A DNA stretch of 64,000 nucleotides from NCBI GenBank assembly GCA_932294295.1, contig OW028573.1, forward strand, positions 59,621,829-59,685,828. The letters are read 5' to 3'. A program made the position numbers and the translations under genes. A model generated the notes under the pieces. That model was given only the letters and a program-made list of their open reading frames with translations, searched no databases and had not been told where the DNA came from. Shown one piece after another: positions 1-14,300 of this stretch. Each line of letters starts with the position of its first letter. Position 1 is the stretch's first letter. The DNA is from Alitta virens (taxonomy: Eukaryota; Annelida; Polychaeta; Phyllodocida; Nereididae).

Positions 1-2226
1 CTGTCTTATCCTACTGTGCATGAAATTAAATGTCACCTGTGAATAAAGTGAATCAAATGAAATTACATAAAAAATGTCCCGTTGGGTACCGCACACTAAG
101 AAGAAATTAAACCCCTCACATATGTCCTTGATGTTAGAAATATAACCCTATAAGGCACTTAAAGTGAGGGCAAAAACCTTTCAGGAAGTCTACTGGAACG
201 CCAAGCATTGCATGTTTCGTTTTTTATGGACTTTAGGTTGAGATATGAGCATGCAATGAATGCAAGGTATGTGCAAATATGAGCATAACTGAAAAGATCT
301 GTTGGTGATTTATGTTCAAAACATAATCAAATGCTCACTGTGTATGTACACAGCAGAGTATATTGCAAACAACAATCCCAGTCTTACAACAAATCTACTT
401 TGTGGTGGAATTACCTCCAGGCTGAAATATTACTATTAAAAGGTAAGCTTGCTATAAAATTTCTACGAGACAATATTTCCTTTGTTATTAAGCCCAGCTT
501 TAACACGATTGTGCATGTGGAAACTTTCCAAATCGGATTATTTGTTCAAGTGAGATTCTGCATTTATAAGTGTTTACCTGACTAAATGTAACAAGTTTCG
601 TTTTAATGTGAAGTTGTATCAAAGAATCATGACTGATAACATGGCTCCATGGTTGTCTAAACACGATGAATCTTGTGCACACAGTTGCTTGGACAGTGGT
701 CATCAGTGAACCTGGGATCAGCTGAGGACACCAAGAAGCAGTCATGCCAATGAGAGGCCAAGGAATGACCTAAGATTTCCAAGATCCATTGGTCAACACA
801 AAGTGGCCGTTTCATCTATTTCTGGTGAAGTGCCTTGACAAGTGTGATGGATAGTTTGTCAAAGTTCCTATTATGTCATAAAATTATGGCTGCATTTCTA
901 CTGTTGGTCAAGCAAACTGCAGTTTAAGTGAAAACCTAACCCCACTGTGACATTGGTTTCACATGACTGTTCTTAGGCAGTCTAATTTAAAAGTACTTTC
1001 TGGCAACCCTCATATAATCATTCTGCACCAGTGAGCCCCCAAAAGACCACTGGTTCAAAGGCACATTACTGGAATTAAAGACTATGCAAAACAGGACGAC
1101 AAGAGCATTACTTCTAGTTGCAAGACTGGAACAACATGATAACAGAAATTCCAATCATTTTCTGTGGACACTTTCACCTCAATGAGGACATACAATCAGT
1201 CAGTAAATATCCAATATCATAGCAAACCTGAACAACACCAGAAATACCAAATATGTTACTCTACACTACCCTGCATATCTAAAATGTACTGGGCATTGCT
1301 GACTAGAGCCATCATCCAGGAACTTCGGAAATAGAAAGTGACTTAGTGTCTTAGACATGCAAACTTTTTGGATGTGACAACTCAGTAACGCATAAAAAAC
1401 AATCACAGTTTCGCAACAATTCCATGTCGGGTATACTGACACGAAAGTTAGGTAGAATTGGGGGATCCAAAAGAATTACTCCACAAAATAAAATTGCTCT
1501 AATGCCTTCTCAAAAATAAGGAAGTCCTCAAATGAAAGCACTAATTTTCAGCCAATTCAGCTATCACTATCACTATAAATAACCCAATTATAAGGCCAGC
1601 CTGCTATTAAAACCACTATAGCATGGAATATCGGAGACCTTAATATTGATGTCAGAGAGTAATTACATCAAGTCAGCATGGTTTCTAGTTGGAAAACACC
1701 CCTTTTCCTTCAAGCCATGTCTTTGCACAACAAGAGAAGAAGTGAAGAGGTATTTTTCTTGACAAAAGACTTTTGGCTAATGATGTTCTCGTCACAATAA
1801 CAATTTTCGAGGGGAAATGACTCCAAGGTTAGGAGTGTCATTTGTCGTTGAAATTTAAGACACCTTCAAAAGTTCAATTTTTATCTTACATTACAAAAGA
1901 AACCCCCTCAGCAACGTAACAATTCTTGTTTTTGAGCCCTTAAAGGATGTAACAAAACAATTCCCTGCAGGCCTGAGAATGTTAAGACAAATTTACATAT
2001 GCCGCAAAATGTGTACATGTTTGTAAACATATCTTCAAACTAAAGTACACTTGAGTTAGCTAAATCTTGGTTAGAGAGTAATTTCATTTCATCTGACGCT
2101 CAGTCTTAAAACATCAATAAAATACACATACAATGTACACTAATGGGACCTACCCATTGACCACAAGTGTGAGTTTAAATACAAAGAAAATTAAGAATTA
2201 ACAATTAATGAAAACCTATTACTTAC
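1..2226. other. SHANK intron downstream of exon 13; nothing coding seen
   Basis: AT-rich sequence below the exon 13 donor. The open frames here are short, have no recognisable motif and no matching splice sites, and the PDZ consensus (GFGF, the L-GDxIxxVNG loop) is not present on the minus strand. The PDZ-coding exon should therefore lie before position 1. Confidence 0.7.
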
Positions 2227-2308
2227 CCATCAGAAGCTGCCAGAGCAGCCAGGGTCCTCCTGTTGATCATGACAGTTTCATCTTCAATCCTTGGTGCAGG
2301 TATTGACC
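2227..2308 (-). CDS. SHANK: Probable SHANK coding exon 13 (after SH3)
   Basis: Open in the frame demanded by exon 12: TTTTTTTAAG acceptor and GATGG|GTAAGT donor, phase 1 in, phase 2 out. It gives SIPAPRIEDETVMINRR then TLAALAASDG. The IEDETVMINRR part resembles the vertebrate segment just before the PDZ core (IIEEKTVVLQKK), but the next residues do not continue into the PDZ carboxylate loop. It may be a lineage-specific or alternatively spliced insert. A symmetric exon could be missing between it and exon 12. AAG is a weaker acceptor than CAG/TAG. Confidence 0.62.
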
Positions 2309-5300
2309 CTTAAAAAAACAGAAGGCCACCTCATAAGTATTGACATCATCATATCATTATTAAAATTAAATGCACATAGCCACACCAACAATGTCCAACA
2401 CAGACACAGAGATTGTGTTCATTTTCAAACTCAATCCCCAATTTGCATGTATGAGAGGAAACCTCATAGTTAATACATTCACAAATATATGACACAACAC
2501 TTAGATATGAGGTTAATCTTCACATACTTTCAATATACACAAGCAATGCCACACTCATGCATTTTGAGCAACCATAGCATGAGCAGTGATATACCATCAT
2601 AGTCAATCGAATTAAAAAATACATGTACATGAAAATAAATAAACTGATTTAATTAAAGAACAACATGCAAGGTGCAAGGAATCAGACAAAGAAATGGAAA
2701 ATTCAATCAAATGTCAACATGCAAAGTCATTGCAAACAGAATACAATGGTATCATAGAACTAATGAGACATTTATTGACACTTGTAGTGATTTAAAGTTT
2801 CATTTATATCAAACTTTTTAGTTGAACTACATCTATCCAAGATTTATTACTGACTTGCACAACTAATTGCCTGAGCTACAACTATGGAGTTTCTTTACTA
2901 TTCTCTAAATTTTAAAGAGTACTAAAACTTCTGTCAACTTATAGAGCTGCTCTATATACTATTTCACTCTTCCATAAAAAAACTAGCATATATATCATGC
3001 AGATAGTCTGTCAGCAATAAGGAGGTCAATGACAACTTGAGTGTTAGATTAATTGCATGGATATCATTCATAACAAACATATTAGTCAGTTCTTGGAGTG
3101 TTAGTGACCTTCCTGAAAGAGAACACAGATTAGTCATTGCTTATTATGAGGTAAGTAGGGGAGAGTGAGGTGAAGGGTTCTTCAGATCCATTTTCCTTAA
3201 GTCAGGTATATTTCCATGTTCTGAAGCATGGTGGATGCATCCTTAACTAGTGAATATCAATCAGTCATTCGAAAACATTTCGAAGTCATGCTGACGTACT
3301 ATTTGACCTTCGAAAGGTTTTTGAATGCAGTGGATAACATTTGCACAAACATTGACCACATTTAACATTATTTCATAACCAAAATAAAAACTGCGACCCT
3401 TCCTACAATTTTTGACCAACTGATTTAGACCAATTTCGGTTGATGATGCCAAACTTCATTCAACAATTAAATCATAAAGCTATACGACCACGATTTTATC
3501 GGTACCCCATTGAAAATGTAGAAATTGTAATCTGGTGAACTTAATTGTTAGGGACATAATTTTTTCTTCCTAGAACTGAAGTCAGTGTTTGTGCAATGAG
3601 ATTCAATAACAAATGCAGAATCTTGTTAGTGAGAAAAGCAACGAGAGAGATGTCGATATTTCGCTTGCGGCATGCGAAGTTGTACCTCGTCGACGCATAT
3701 CCACCTCCTGAATACATTGACTGGGGAACCAGCCCTCCTCGTTTTTCACACGACCTTCCCAGTAGCCACCTTCCCCTACACTGATCACTGAAATTCAATG
3801 TCATTATTCATTTGAAAAGTCGAAATATAACCAAATATAACAAAAATCAAGTAATCACCTGTGCGGTTAGCTTTGAGTAACGAGTTACATTATATCACAT
3901 TTGATGTAAAACTATGTGAAAGTCCTGTGATAATTCAATGCGTTAACAGTACATTTACAAATAATGTACGCAAGGTGATGACACCAGTCTTCTACGTAGT
4001 TAGAAAGGCTGCCTTTATAATTCAGAACATCTTTCGACAAAACATACAGAAAATTGTTTACACTGACTTTTTTTGCATTTACATTCAAACAACCGAATGT
4101 GAAAATAACTCAAATACGAGCGGTGATTTTCAAAAACATTAAGTATTGAATTATGTGATTTTCTCCACCATTATCCTTTTTCTACATAAGAAGGCCAAAA
4201 TTAATTTCCCAACAACATTTTACAGCAGCACAATACAATAATAGAATATTACACTGGCTTGTTGCCAGGTTGGGCCTGGATAACTGGAGTGTGACCAAGG
4301 TGAGGGTTAGGACTGTGTGAAGTGAACTGCCTTAAATTACTCTACACTCTGCTCCATAAATAAAATTACTATCTGCAAAACGACATATTATGAGTGTCTG
4401 GGAATACAAACTAGATCTAGACAATTGCAAGAATATGTGTACCCTTGGGTAAATCACACAAACTGGTGCACACAAAATCCCTTCAAACGAATTCACAAGA
4501 TTTATGAATGTGCGTGGGTTTTTGTAATACTTTACATTTCTCTTGGGCTAAGGCCAAAATCAACAAAAAAAAGAAAGTTTTCCTTACTTTTGTCTAATAA
4601 GCACAAAAATTGCGTAGATAAAGACTTATTATCATCAGCATTGTGACTGACCACTGACTTCCAAATTGCTCTTGGACCTTTTTAGTGTCAGATATCTTGA
4701 TTATCAGGCTCTTCAGCAGCAGTTTTGACACTCTGTTAAGAACAGTATGATTTGTGGTCGCATATCTCTTTCTGCCTTAACTCTACAAATAGATCACCAA
4801 CTTTCTGGTGACTTATGAAACCTGTATATCTTATGCAGCGAAAAGCAACCCAAGGGTTAGGGGAACTATTTGCCAGTTCTACTTGAGTGATCCCAACATC
4901 TTGCACATGGGCAGAGCATATAGTAAGCATAAATAATAGACACTATCTCATTTTCCGATGGATGGGCAACGCAACAGGTTCTTGTTACAGACAAAGCCGT
5001 TAGCATTAAGCGGTAAAGTGAGGGCAGTCCAAGCGCACCTTCTACAAATTGTCCCTTCCGAAGACTTAGTTCTGACTCGTCCGAAGCCTTGTAGTTCTTG
5101 ACAGCAATGAAGCTCCGGCCGGGCATGGCTGGATAAAGACGCTTTTTATTTGAAGTAAACAGCGCAGTGTCTGATACAACCGAGCTCCTCCCTGTTAAAA
5201 GCATTTGACGTTATTCACCTCTATTTATATCACACCACTTGTTAGATGTGTCTATATTAGTCTGTGAAACAACAAGTGTTTTTACATATATCTGTGCAAG

Positions 5301-8300
5301 TTTTAAAGATAAGCAGATTAAATTTTTCCACTGTTACATCAACCAATTTTTAAATCTTATTTTAAAGATTTGATCATCCTTTGCTTTAAATATATTACAA
5401 TCTTACACAAAGAAAACATTTGTTAGTTTAGTATGCAATACAATGCTCATGAAACAACATGTTCTTAAAACCTGAATCTTACAACTACATGGTCAGGATT
5501 GGTTAATGCATAAAATCATGATATTTACATTTATTAGTTAATTCTTACATCTAAACCTAAATGTACAACCTCTCATATTACTAATATATTAGTAAACCAT
5601 GCTGCAATTAGTTATGATGTTAGGCTAGCGTTAGAACTGCACATGTAAAGTACTAAAGTGTATTACTACATGTATGAACATTAACACATACATCTGATTA
5701 GAAAAAAGTTAGTATATTTTATTTGAAATAATTTGCTCAGATACAGAATCGATTGAATCTGTATGGATGCATTGAAGAAAATAATAGCTTTAAGGAAAAC
5801 TCATAAATTCATGTGACTCATTCTCACATGAACAGTACACAGAAGCACCACAGGTGGCAGCAGTGCATATCTGAATGCACTGCCACCTGGTGTAAAAGTT
5901 ACAAATCATGCAAACAAGATCACAAAAAGTAATAAAGCATAAGGTGCAGCATTTAGCTACATTCACAACAACAACATATCATGGACAAAACATATCTACA
6001 ACTAAGCCACAACAACACAAAACTATAAAAATCTATTTTTTATCCACTATTTTCTTAGACAACTTACTTCCATAGTTGGCATAGCCATACACTAGAAAAA
6101 ATAAGAGATATGACTTTTAAGTATCAATGAGAGAATCAACCCAATTAACGGAATAACAACCAATAAGTATCTAACACTTGAAGCAAGCTTCTACAAGTCT
6201 TAACGTCAAATGCCAGATTTTCCATCTTGTCTGCTCTTTGAAACAATGAGTGTTCATCAGGCAGACATACTTAGAAACCATAAGATCATAAGAAACAGTA
6301 TTTCTGTTCTTAAAAATCATACAACTTAAATGTGGAAACCTGCTTAATGTTGATCCATTGATTCAGTGAATTTTGATACAGTGAGAAAAATTTGAAAAAT
6401 TAATATCCTAACTTACCAGAAAAAGCAGAAGCTGACCCTGAGCTAGAGATGCTCATAGATCGTGGTGAATCTGAATCGTAGTGTTTTCGTTGCAAGGTTG
6501 CAGAGTGGTTGCCCGATGACAAGGTGTCATACATATTGATGTGGCCGTTCGACACGTAGTGAGGAAGACTACTGTTGGACAAGCACGGACTGGACGGCTG
6601 GCCGTTCTGCTGAGGTGCTGGACTAAATGAGAGGTTCAGACGAGGATCACTTCTGCTTCGTTGCAGCTGGTGAAGTGTCAAAGGAACCGTTGTCCTCCTC
6701 CTTTCGTTAAACTTTGGCACTTCTTGGAATGGAACTGAAAATATAGTCGAACATTAGACCTTGAGAATGACACAGGTGTGCTCTGGCAACCTTATCATCT
6801 ATTATACCTCAGGAGTAATTAATGACTGATAAGATACTTTGATCAAAAGGGATACAAACTGTTATTACAGTTTTACATCAACTAAAAATTAGTTTATGCC
6901 ACAAATATACCTACCAACATCATCTGATTTGAAACCTTTGATCACATCAGCTAGTTCGCAGTTGCCAGCAATCACTGAGACTTGAAATGCATCCTGGTTG
7001 GCAAAATTCTGGATGGTCTTATCAGCTCCTCGGAATAGTAACACTCTAGCACATGACTCCTGAAAAGGATGGTGCAAATGCATTTAATGGATATTTTGCT
7101 AATAAAAGAAATAGGTGAAAAAATATGCAGAGAAATTTTGTTGACAGAACCTTATTTAATGCTGACTGTCATAAGTATCTCTACAGAATCATAAATATTT
7201 CATAGATTCACTATTACATTTTTCTACAGTTGCCTACCAGGTTTTGTCCCATGTCAATCTTCGCAGTGTGCACCCAAATTAAGTCCTGGTTATATTTATA
7301 TATTTTTTCTGCACTAAAATTTTACACTCCACCATCAAACACTGACTTAGCACATTGAAGCAGCATTACCTATGTAAGACTGTTTTGTTCCTTTCTCATA
7401 GCCAAACACTGGCAGATTTTGGCAGCCGACAGGTCACATGTTTACTGCTTAAATACTCAGGAAATATAATACACCTCGTTTTGTGTATTGAATGACTAGC
7501 ACCCATAACTCTCAGTAGACTCCAATGAACTTTTCAAAGCACAGCAGCTTTTAGCAAACAATAGGCTAAATATTCCTAAAAAGCTTGTCCATGAGATCTA
7601 GTTACAAGCCCTGAAGTTCTTGGGTGTTTCATTTTTGTGGGGTCACTTGCTTACTTCAAATGTCCAATGTGGAGTGTAAAGTATTATAAAACTAGTGAAA
7701 TTAACAGACCACACCAAATATACAGTAGAAGTTTCCTAACTTACTGCCAGTACATTAGTACCAGACCACATCAGTCATTATTATTTATGGCTACTCTAAT
7801 AGAGGGCCCCTTTGGTCAGTGATAAAGGACTGCAGTGCCACCTACCTGATTGTTCACAGCAGCCACATGCAAAGGTGTGTTACCACTTGAGTTCTGAACA
7901 TTCATCTCAGCACCGTAGAACAACAGATGCTCTAGATGTTGTACTCGACCAAGTTTACAGGCCTGGAAAGATAATTTAGCAGTGTGTCATTTCATTATTG
8001 AAGATAAATAGTGCGCAGTCATCTTTCTTAGAATGCAAACACAGCAAATAAATCGGTAAGAAACCTCACCTGGTGAATCTCCTGCCATCCCCGTTCATCC
8101 GACACACCATGCACCGAATGGTCATGAAGCAAAATCTCTGTACAAAGCGCGCTTGTGTCATTCAACACACAATGATAAAGTGGAGTAAGTCCTCGAGTAT
8201 CTCTGTAGTTTGGCGATGCACCAAGGTCAAGTAAAGTCTGAAAGACAGAATATTGCTTTAGCATTTTCTTAACATCCTTTGTCATAAGCTCGCACATTAC

Positions 8301-11300
8301 GGTAGAGAGACCCTCTGCATGTGCTAGGGGTGACCATGTGCAGCTTCTATAATATGCAAGAATTTTGCATATCCTTCTTTGAGCCACATTTCCTATGTCA
8401 AAAATACATCCTTAAGCTCCTAACCTCTCATCACTGTATGAGAATATTATGAGAGAACAGAAAGGAAGAAAACATAACATTTCATCAAATTTCAAGTCTC
8501 CAATAACTTCTGCCCATAATTCCTTGTTTTTCCAAATTATTCTCACAGTTTTTCTTCAGAAATTTTCTTGCAGAAAGTAGCACAAACATTACCTTGATAG
8601 CCTCCATGTTGCCATGTAAAGCGGCAAGGTGCATTGCGGCCATCCCTGACTTGTTTCGAAAGTCTACGTGGGCGCCTCCACTGACTAGGGCAATAATAAC
8701 ATTACGGGGTTTCTCCAGCGCTGTGGCCAGTAACAAGGGGGTTTCTGCAATTGAGTAAAAAATTAATGTAATTCTTATTCAACAATACCACTAATTATGT
8801 CACAATAAAGGTTAACTCCATTTTAGGTTACTAACTCAAAGGTCCAGTGATAATAAAGGTAGAAGATGGATAAAGAAGATGTTGGTATTAATGTATACAA
8901 CAGATTTACTCCTTAATCTTGCAGAGGGTTAATGACCTAATACATAAACCCTTGGGCGTGAGAAACTTTGTAGACCAGTATCAAACTTTCATTAAAAAAT
9001 CAACAAAGTATTTAATTAAACAAATTGATGACTCACCTCCTGAATCATGGTCATGGAAGTTAGGGTCCAGCCCTCTGTTTGTAAATTTCGTAATTTTTTC
9101 TATGTTACCCAACTTGACACTTTCTACAAATTGCTTCAAGTTTGCCTGAAAAAAGGTAACATTAACCCATCATAAATAAGTAAAAAGAACCACTGCAATC
9201 TCATACAAACCATGCAATTCTCATTGCATTTGCTCAAATACAAATGTGTACCTTAGTATGCAGCTGGCGCAATTTCTTAGGGTTGATTTGCATTACTTTG
9301 TAAACTCTTCTCTTGTATTTGAACTGAAAAAAAAAAGTATTCGATCAATATCATATATCAATACAAACATTTTGACATTTCAATCATTGCATTTCACATT
9401 AGCTAAAAACATGATGCACAAGTATCCTAAATATGGATTTACACGCTTACAATTACATCTACCATCAACATGGGCCATAAAATGTCAATATGAAACACTA
9501 TCAATGGTTGAAAAAGTAGTAGCTATGTGCAAAAAAATTATGACAAGTGATGTTACATGGGCATTTATGATATGAATACTGATGACCAACGATGTTATCT
9601 GCACATATGGTACACTAATAGCCCAAAAAAAGTTGACAACAGTTCAGTTTAAACGTCTGTCCACAGACTGCACACTCCAGGGGACAATAAAAAATGTGAT
9701 GGCTACCATTTTTTCAGGGACCACACTGGAAAATTTCATCTCTATCTTCCCTCAAAATAATCAGAGATAGATGTAGATAGATAGATTTTTATTGACCGAG
9801 AGACGTCATATATGCATATATACATTTGACAGAACCATATTTAATGCTAAACACCCATCCACCTAAAGCATCTCAGCGTTTACAGAATCAGCTGCTCATT
9901 GTGACGACATGACCCACCCATTCCATCAATTCAATAAAAGTTCACCCCAAGGTTAAGCGAAGGTCAAACGTTTGATTCCATTTTTATCAGGTATCAGATT
10001 AGGTCCATTGCTTGATCAGTTTCTGATAACAGATGATTGAATAAATCTGCTAATCCAAACATGTCCATAATGGCTATACAGATATGGACTTAAGTGACTT
10101 CAGGATTACGTACAAGAACAGAGAAAGGTCATTTCCACAGTTCCACTTCTCAATCACCCAGTGCAAAACACCTAACTCAAATGTCTAATCCATAACTACA
10201 CAGTACACACCACAAAATGTTGGTTAAACTTGGTTTCTCATACAGCTAAGTAAGTCACCCTGGTGACCTTCCATTTTTAAGTTCACAGAAGGTCATGCTC
10301 TGGTGGGGACACTCACCCTGTCACACAACCACGTGTACCCAGAGCAACCAGACTATTGTTGGGGGATTACATCTGTTCATGAGAAACACGCTCTAACTTC
10401 CTCTCATTTCCACAATATTTACCAACAAGTAACCGTTAGATTTGCCTAACTTGTCAGCCTTTGACCTGTACTTTGCATGTTCAATTTTTGTGCATTGACT
10501 GGTGACTATACATTCACATGGATCTGAATACCAAAGTACATGGATGCATGACAAGTGCAATGAATACATTGCTTGTCCAGACCTTCTTGAAACTGTAGAA
10601 GATATTTTGGTAAATTTGTATGACAATACAGTTCAGCAAAGATAAATAAAGCATTCCTGTTTGTACCTGGTGTAACAATGATAGTTTGCTGTTGCCATGG
10701 TAACACCTCCTGTTAGTATTTAGCCACATAATCATGAAAAATTATCGCGTTGCAAAAAATCCATCTTGTAGCACAATTGGAATTGAGTCTATGGTCCATT
10801 CCAGTCATTTTGACCTGTTCTTGCCATGACCCATGCACACTTCACACAAATTACGTCAGAAGGGCACCCCACCTGCCCAGCCATCTGGCCTTGATGAAAT
10901 TTTAATCCCAGAGCTCTTTCATGACCGCTAGAAATGACTCCATGAGGATGGTCTTGATGAAATTCCAATTAATTGCTGTATTATGGCACCAGTCCATGCA
11001 AAGAATGTACTTTTTTAAAGCCAATTATGTGTGCTCATTACAAGCAGGTTCGACAGCGGTTATAATAATAATGTAATTAAATTAAAACTTGTTGGTACTA
11101 AAAAAAAACTATTGAAACTAAACTTCACAAAAATATTTATCATTAGGCATATGTTCTACAATGTTTGAAAATTAGATCTAATATATATTCTTAGTATTTG
11201 GGACAAGTCGTTTCAGTAAGCTGATATCTATCTGCCATAGTTAATGGATGAGCGTCAGATATGAAGGAATGCATTTGTGCACAGGAACAAAACAGCACTG

Positions 11301-14300
11301 CACCTGAGTTTACTTCGTAAATCAAACTATTTATGCATCCCACGAACAGGCAGAAATGAAAGCTTCCATAAAAGAATGAGCAGAAAGTGCCTTGTCTGAT
11401 CATACAGAACAAAGTATCCATGTAATTACCAGGTATGTTTCTTGGTGCTTTCAGGTCACAGCATTGGACAAGATGATGCCATACAGCCTTTCCTTTCTTA
11501 GCAAAGCCATATAAGCAATAATAATAAGCAAATTGGTGGTGATCAAGGAGCTAACTGAATGATGGGCATTGATGGCAGATTACCGGAAGGGCCACAGTCA
11601 TGAAGCCAATAGCACAGACGCTAATTATGATTGATGATGCTGCTGTTGCTTTTTTTTTGTTACATCACACTGACCTCATCACTTTCTTGCACTTAGATGT
11701 AATTCTAAAATTTCATACTTTTGTTGGATACAACATTATGATAGAGTTACACAATGTACCTGAATGGTAAAGATCGTGACAATTTGTTAACAGACTAAAG
11801 TGCATGCAACAAAGTTTGCCAGTTATAAACATGCAACTTTTGTAGCATCCTACATCTTCAAAGCTTTAACAGCCAGACAAAAATGTATGCCTTCTCAGAT
11901 TAAACTATATATATTTACCACAAAAAAAAAGACAGAAATTCTCTTGAATACTGGATATAATCATGGAGTCACTAGAGACTCCATGATATAATACAATGTA
12001 TTGTACATTATCTACGAAAGTAAAGCTACAATTGACTCAAAAGTGTCAAAAATAAGCAACAAAGACAATGAAAACCCTATGTCTCTTTAACATAGTTGAA
12101 TACAAAGCATATCTGCAGTATAGCCAGGAGCAAGATGTCCTAGCAGGTGAATTGACATCCACATCACTGGCCTATGTGACAAGAATACATAATGCTTATT
12201 ACCACATCCGTTGTGAATAGGACACCACACTCAGCCTATCATCTCTTTCACTTCACAGTAACATTAATCCCTAGTATTCAGGTGATGTAGCTCAGCTTAA
12301 TACTATCTAATGGGATGTACCAATTATCAGTATTTAATGTGAAAAACCAGTCAACATGGATATTATATGACAAATATCATTTAATAATTTTATTATATCA
12401 TTTCGTACTGGTAGTTCCTTCACAGTGTGTCACTCATTCTCAAATTAAACTATATCATGATTCCTAAAACTACAGTTTTGCTGCGGACTTTTAAGTAGAA
12501 TCAAGTGAAAGGGCTAATCTGCAGGAAGGTTAGCATAAAACGAACTAACAATTTCTCTACTGACTACTGAGCTGCTTTGCACTGAATATGACACAAAAAT
12601 GACAAAATCGGATTGGTCCAAACCTAACCCTTCACTTTCCTTTCATACATAACATGATGACAGCAGACATGACACTTTTGCATGTCAAAGCACACAAGTA
12701 AGTATTGCTACTATTCACAATTCACTCACCTCTAAGAAACCTATAGGTCCAGGCAGAGGGTAGTCGCTTAGAGGTCGTTCTTCGTCCAGAAATTTGCCAG
12801 CTTTGCCATTTTGGGGAGGGCAGTAAAAGCCGTAGTTCAAGCCATCTTTGAGGTCCTGTGAAAAAGAATGTACGAAACTGTTAAACTTACCATAAAAAGT
12901 CCATTATTACCAGGGACTACAAAGTAATTTAATATTAAAGACATCATTGGCAAGTATCATAATGACTTGTTAGGTGCTTATAGACCAAAAATTCCCATGT
13001 AATAACTTGGGACAAAAGCTTTCTCCTTGTAGTAAACACATACAGTACAAACCACTGACATAAAGGCCTGAGCAAGTTGTCATCCTTTTGATCTTTTCTG
13101 ATATTACAAAGTTTAACACACTATGACAAAGCCTACGAAAATAAAGCTACTTAAGCTAAGAAAATCTCCAAAGACATCACGGGTCATGTTTGCCACATAC
13201 CTTGGCTATATTTGACAGGACCGTCTCCTTGGCAGACCATACTTGCTCGTCCTGGCGAAACTGCAGACATTTCTGAAAGACAAAAGAATAAGTTGTTAAT
13301 TAGTGTTTGATTATCTTATAGCCACTGTACCCGAATGCAATAACATGGTTACTTAACACGTGGAATAACGACAATTCAGGAAAATTTGAGGGATATATCT
13401 TAAACAAATCATTTATCTTTCATATCAATGTAATAACCATAGAAAAATTTCAACGAAGTGCATCCAGAAGACTTATAAACACTGATCAAGACCTATAAAT
13501 ACCAAAGTAATGAAAATGCAGAATTGTTTCATGTGAAGCCAAAATCTGCATCACAAAACATGGGAACTATGCCAGCAGTTAATATAAAAGTGTACTGGAT
13601 AACCCCAGGATAGCCAGCCACCTGAGCTGAATGGGCAGCAGATTAATATCTAACTATTCGGTGAAACGGCTAGAAAAAGCCAATGCCGCTGAATGGGGCT
13701 TGGAAAGAAAAAACAATAAAAAAACATAGTAGTGTTTGTCAATGGGCTCACACCAGTTTTCAACCATGAATAGAGCACTCCTTAAAACTGTCAACTGAAC
13801 AGCATCACCCATGAAAATAGCAAAACACACATTGCTGGAGGGAGGAAATTTTGATATTTGACATTTGTATAGGGAATGATGTCTAAAATGAGTGGACATT
13901 GCAGGACAGATGGCCAATGGGCAGTAACATGGATGCTCAAGGGTTGATCCAATGGATCCATAATTGACCTTGGGCGTAAATGGAAAATCCCATAAATAAT
14001 CTGGAGATCATCCATCATGCGATATGGGATTATCATCCCCCACCAAAGCCAATCCTCATTCAGCGCTAATCAGGCTATAATCATGCCAATAATACCTTTA
14101 TCATGAAATGGAAAAAAATATCCCATTTGTCCAAGCAACTTATGCACCTTTAATTAATACATTATTAGCCAATAATTACCAATTAACAAGAAAACACCTC
14201 CATTAAAACATAGTATCTAACACATATACTGTTATGTGTGGTTTCCTGATCTAGAAATTGTCTAATTGGCAAGCATTAACAAAGTATGAATATTAGATAT

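Larger units (their letters stand above)
9324..12729. other. SHANK intron 3; repeats only
   Basis: No coding exon seen. It holds a GATA-type microsatellite at 9766-9789 next to an AATAAA on the minus strand (like the 3' tail of a minus-oriented retroposon), a dispersed-repeat copy at 9826-9890, and the palindrome with direct repeats at 11955-11992. Confidence 0.7.

Noticed and set aside
3541..3804. Alternative minus-strand frame across SHANK exon 12
   Set aside because: Wrong frame of a well-supported SH3 exon; it runs through the splice sites.
10921..10945. Possible fourth CATG palindrome (CATGACC...GACTCCATG)
   Set aside because: One arm does not match the family core and no 7-bp flanking repeat is present.
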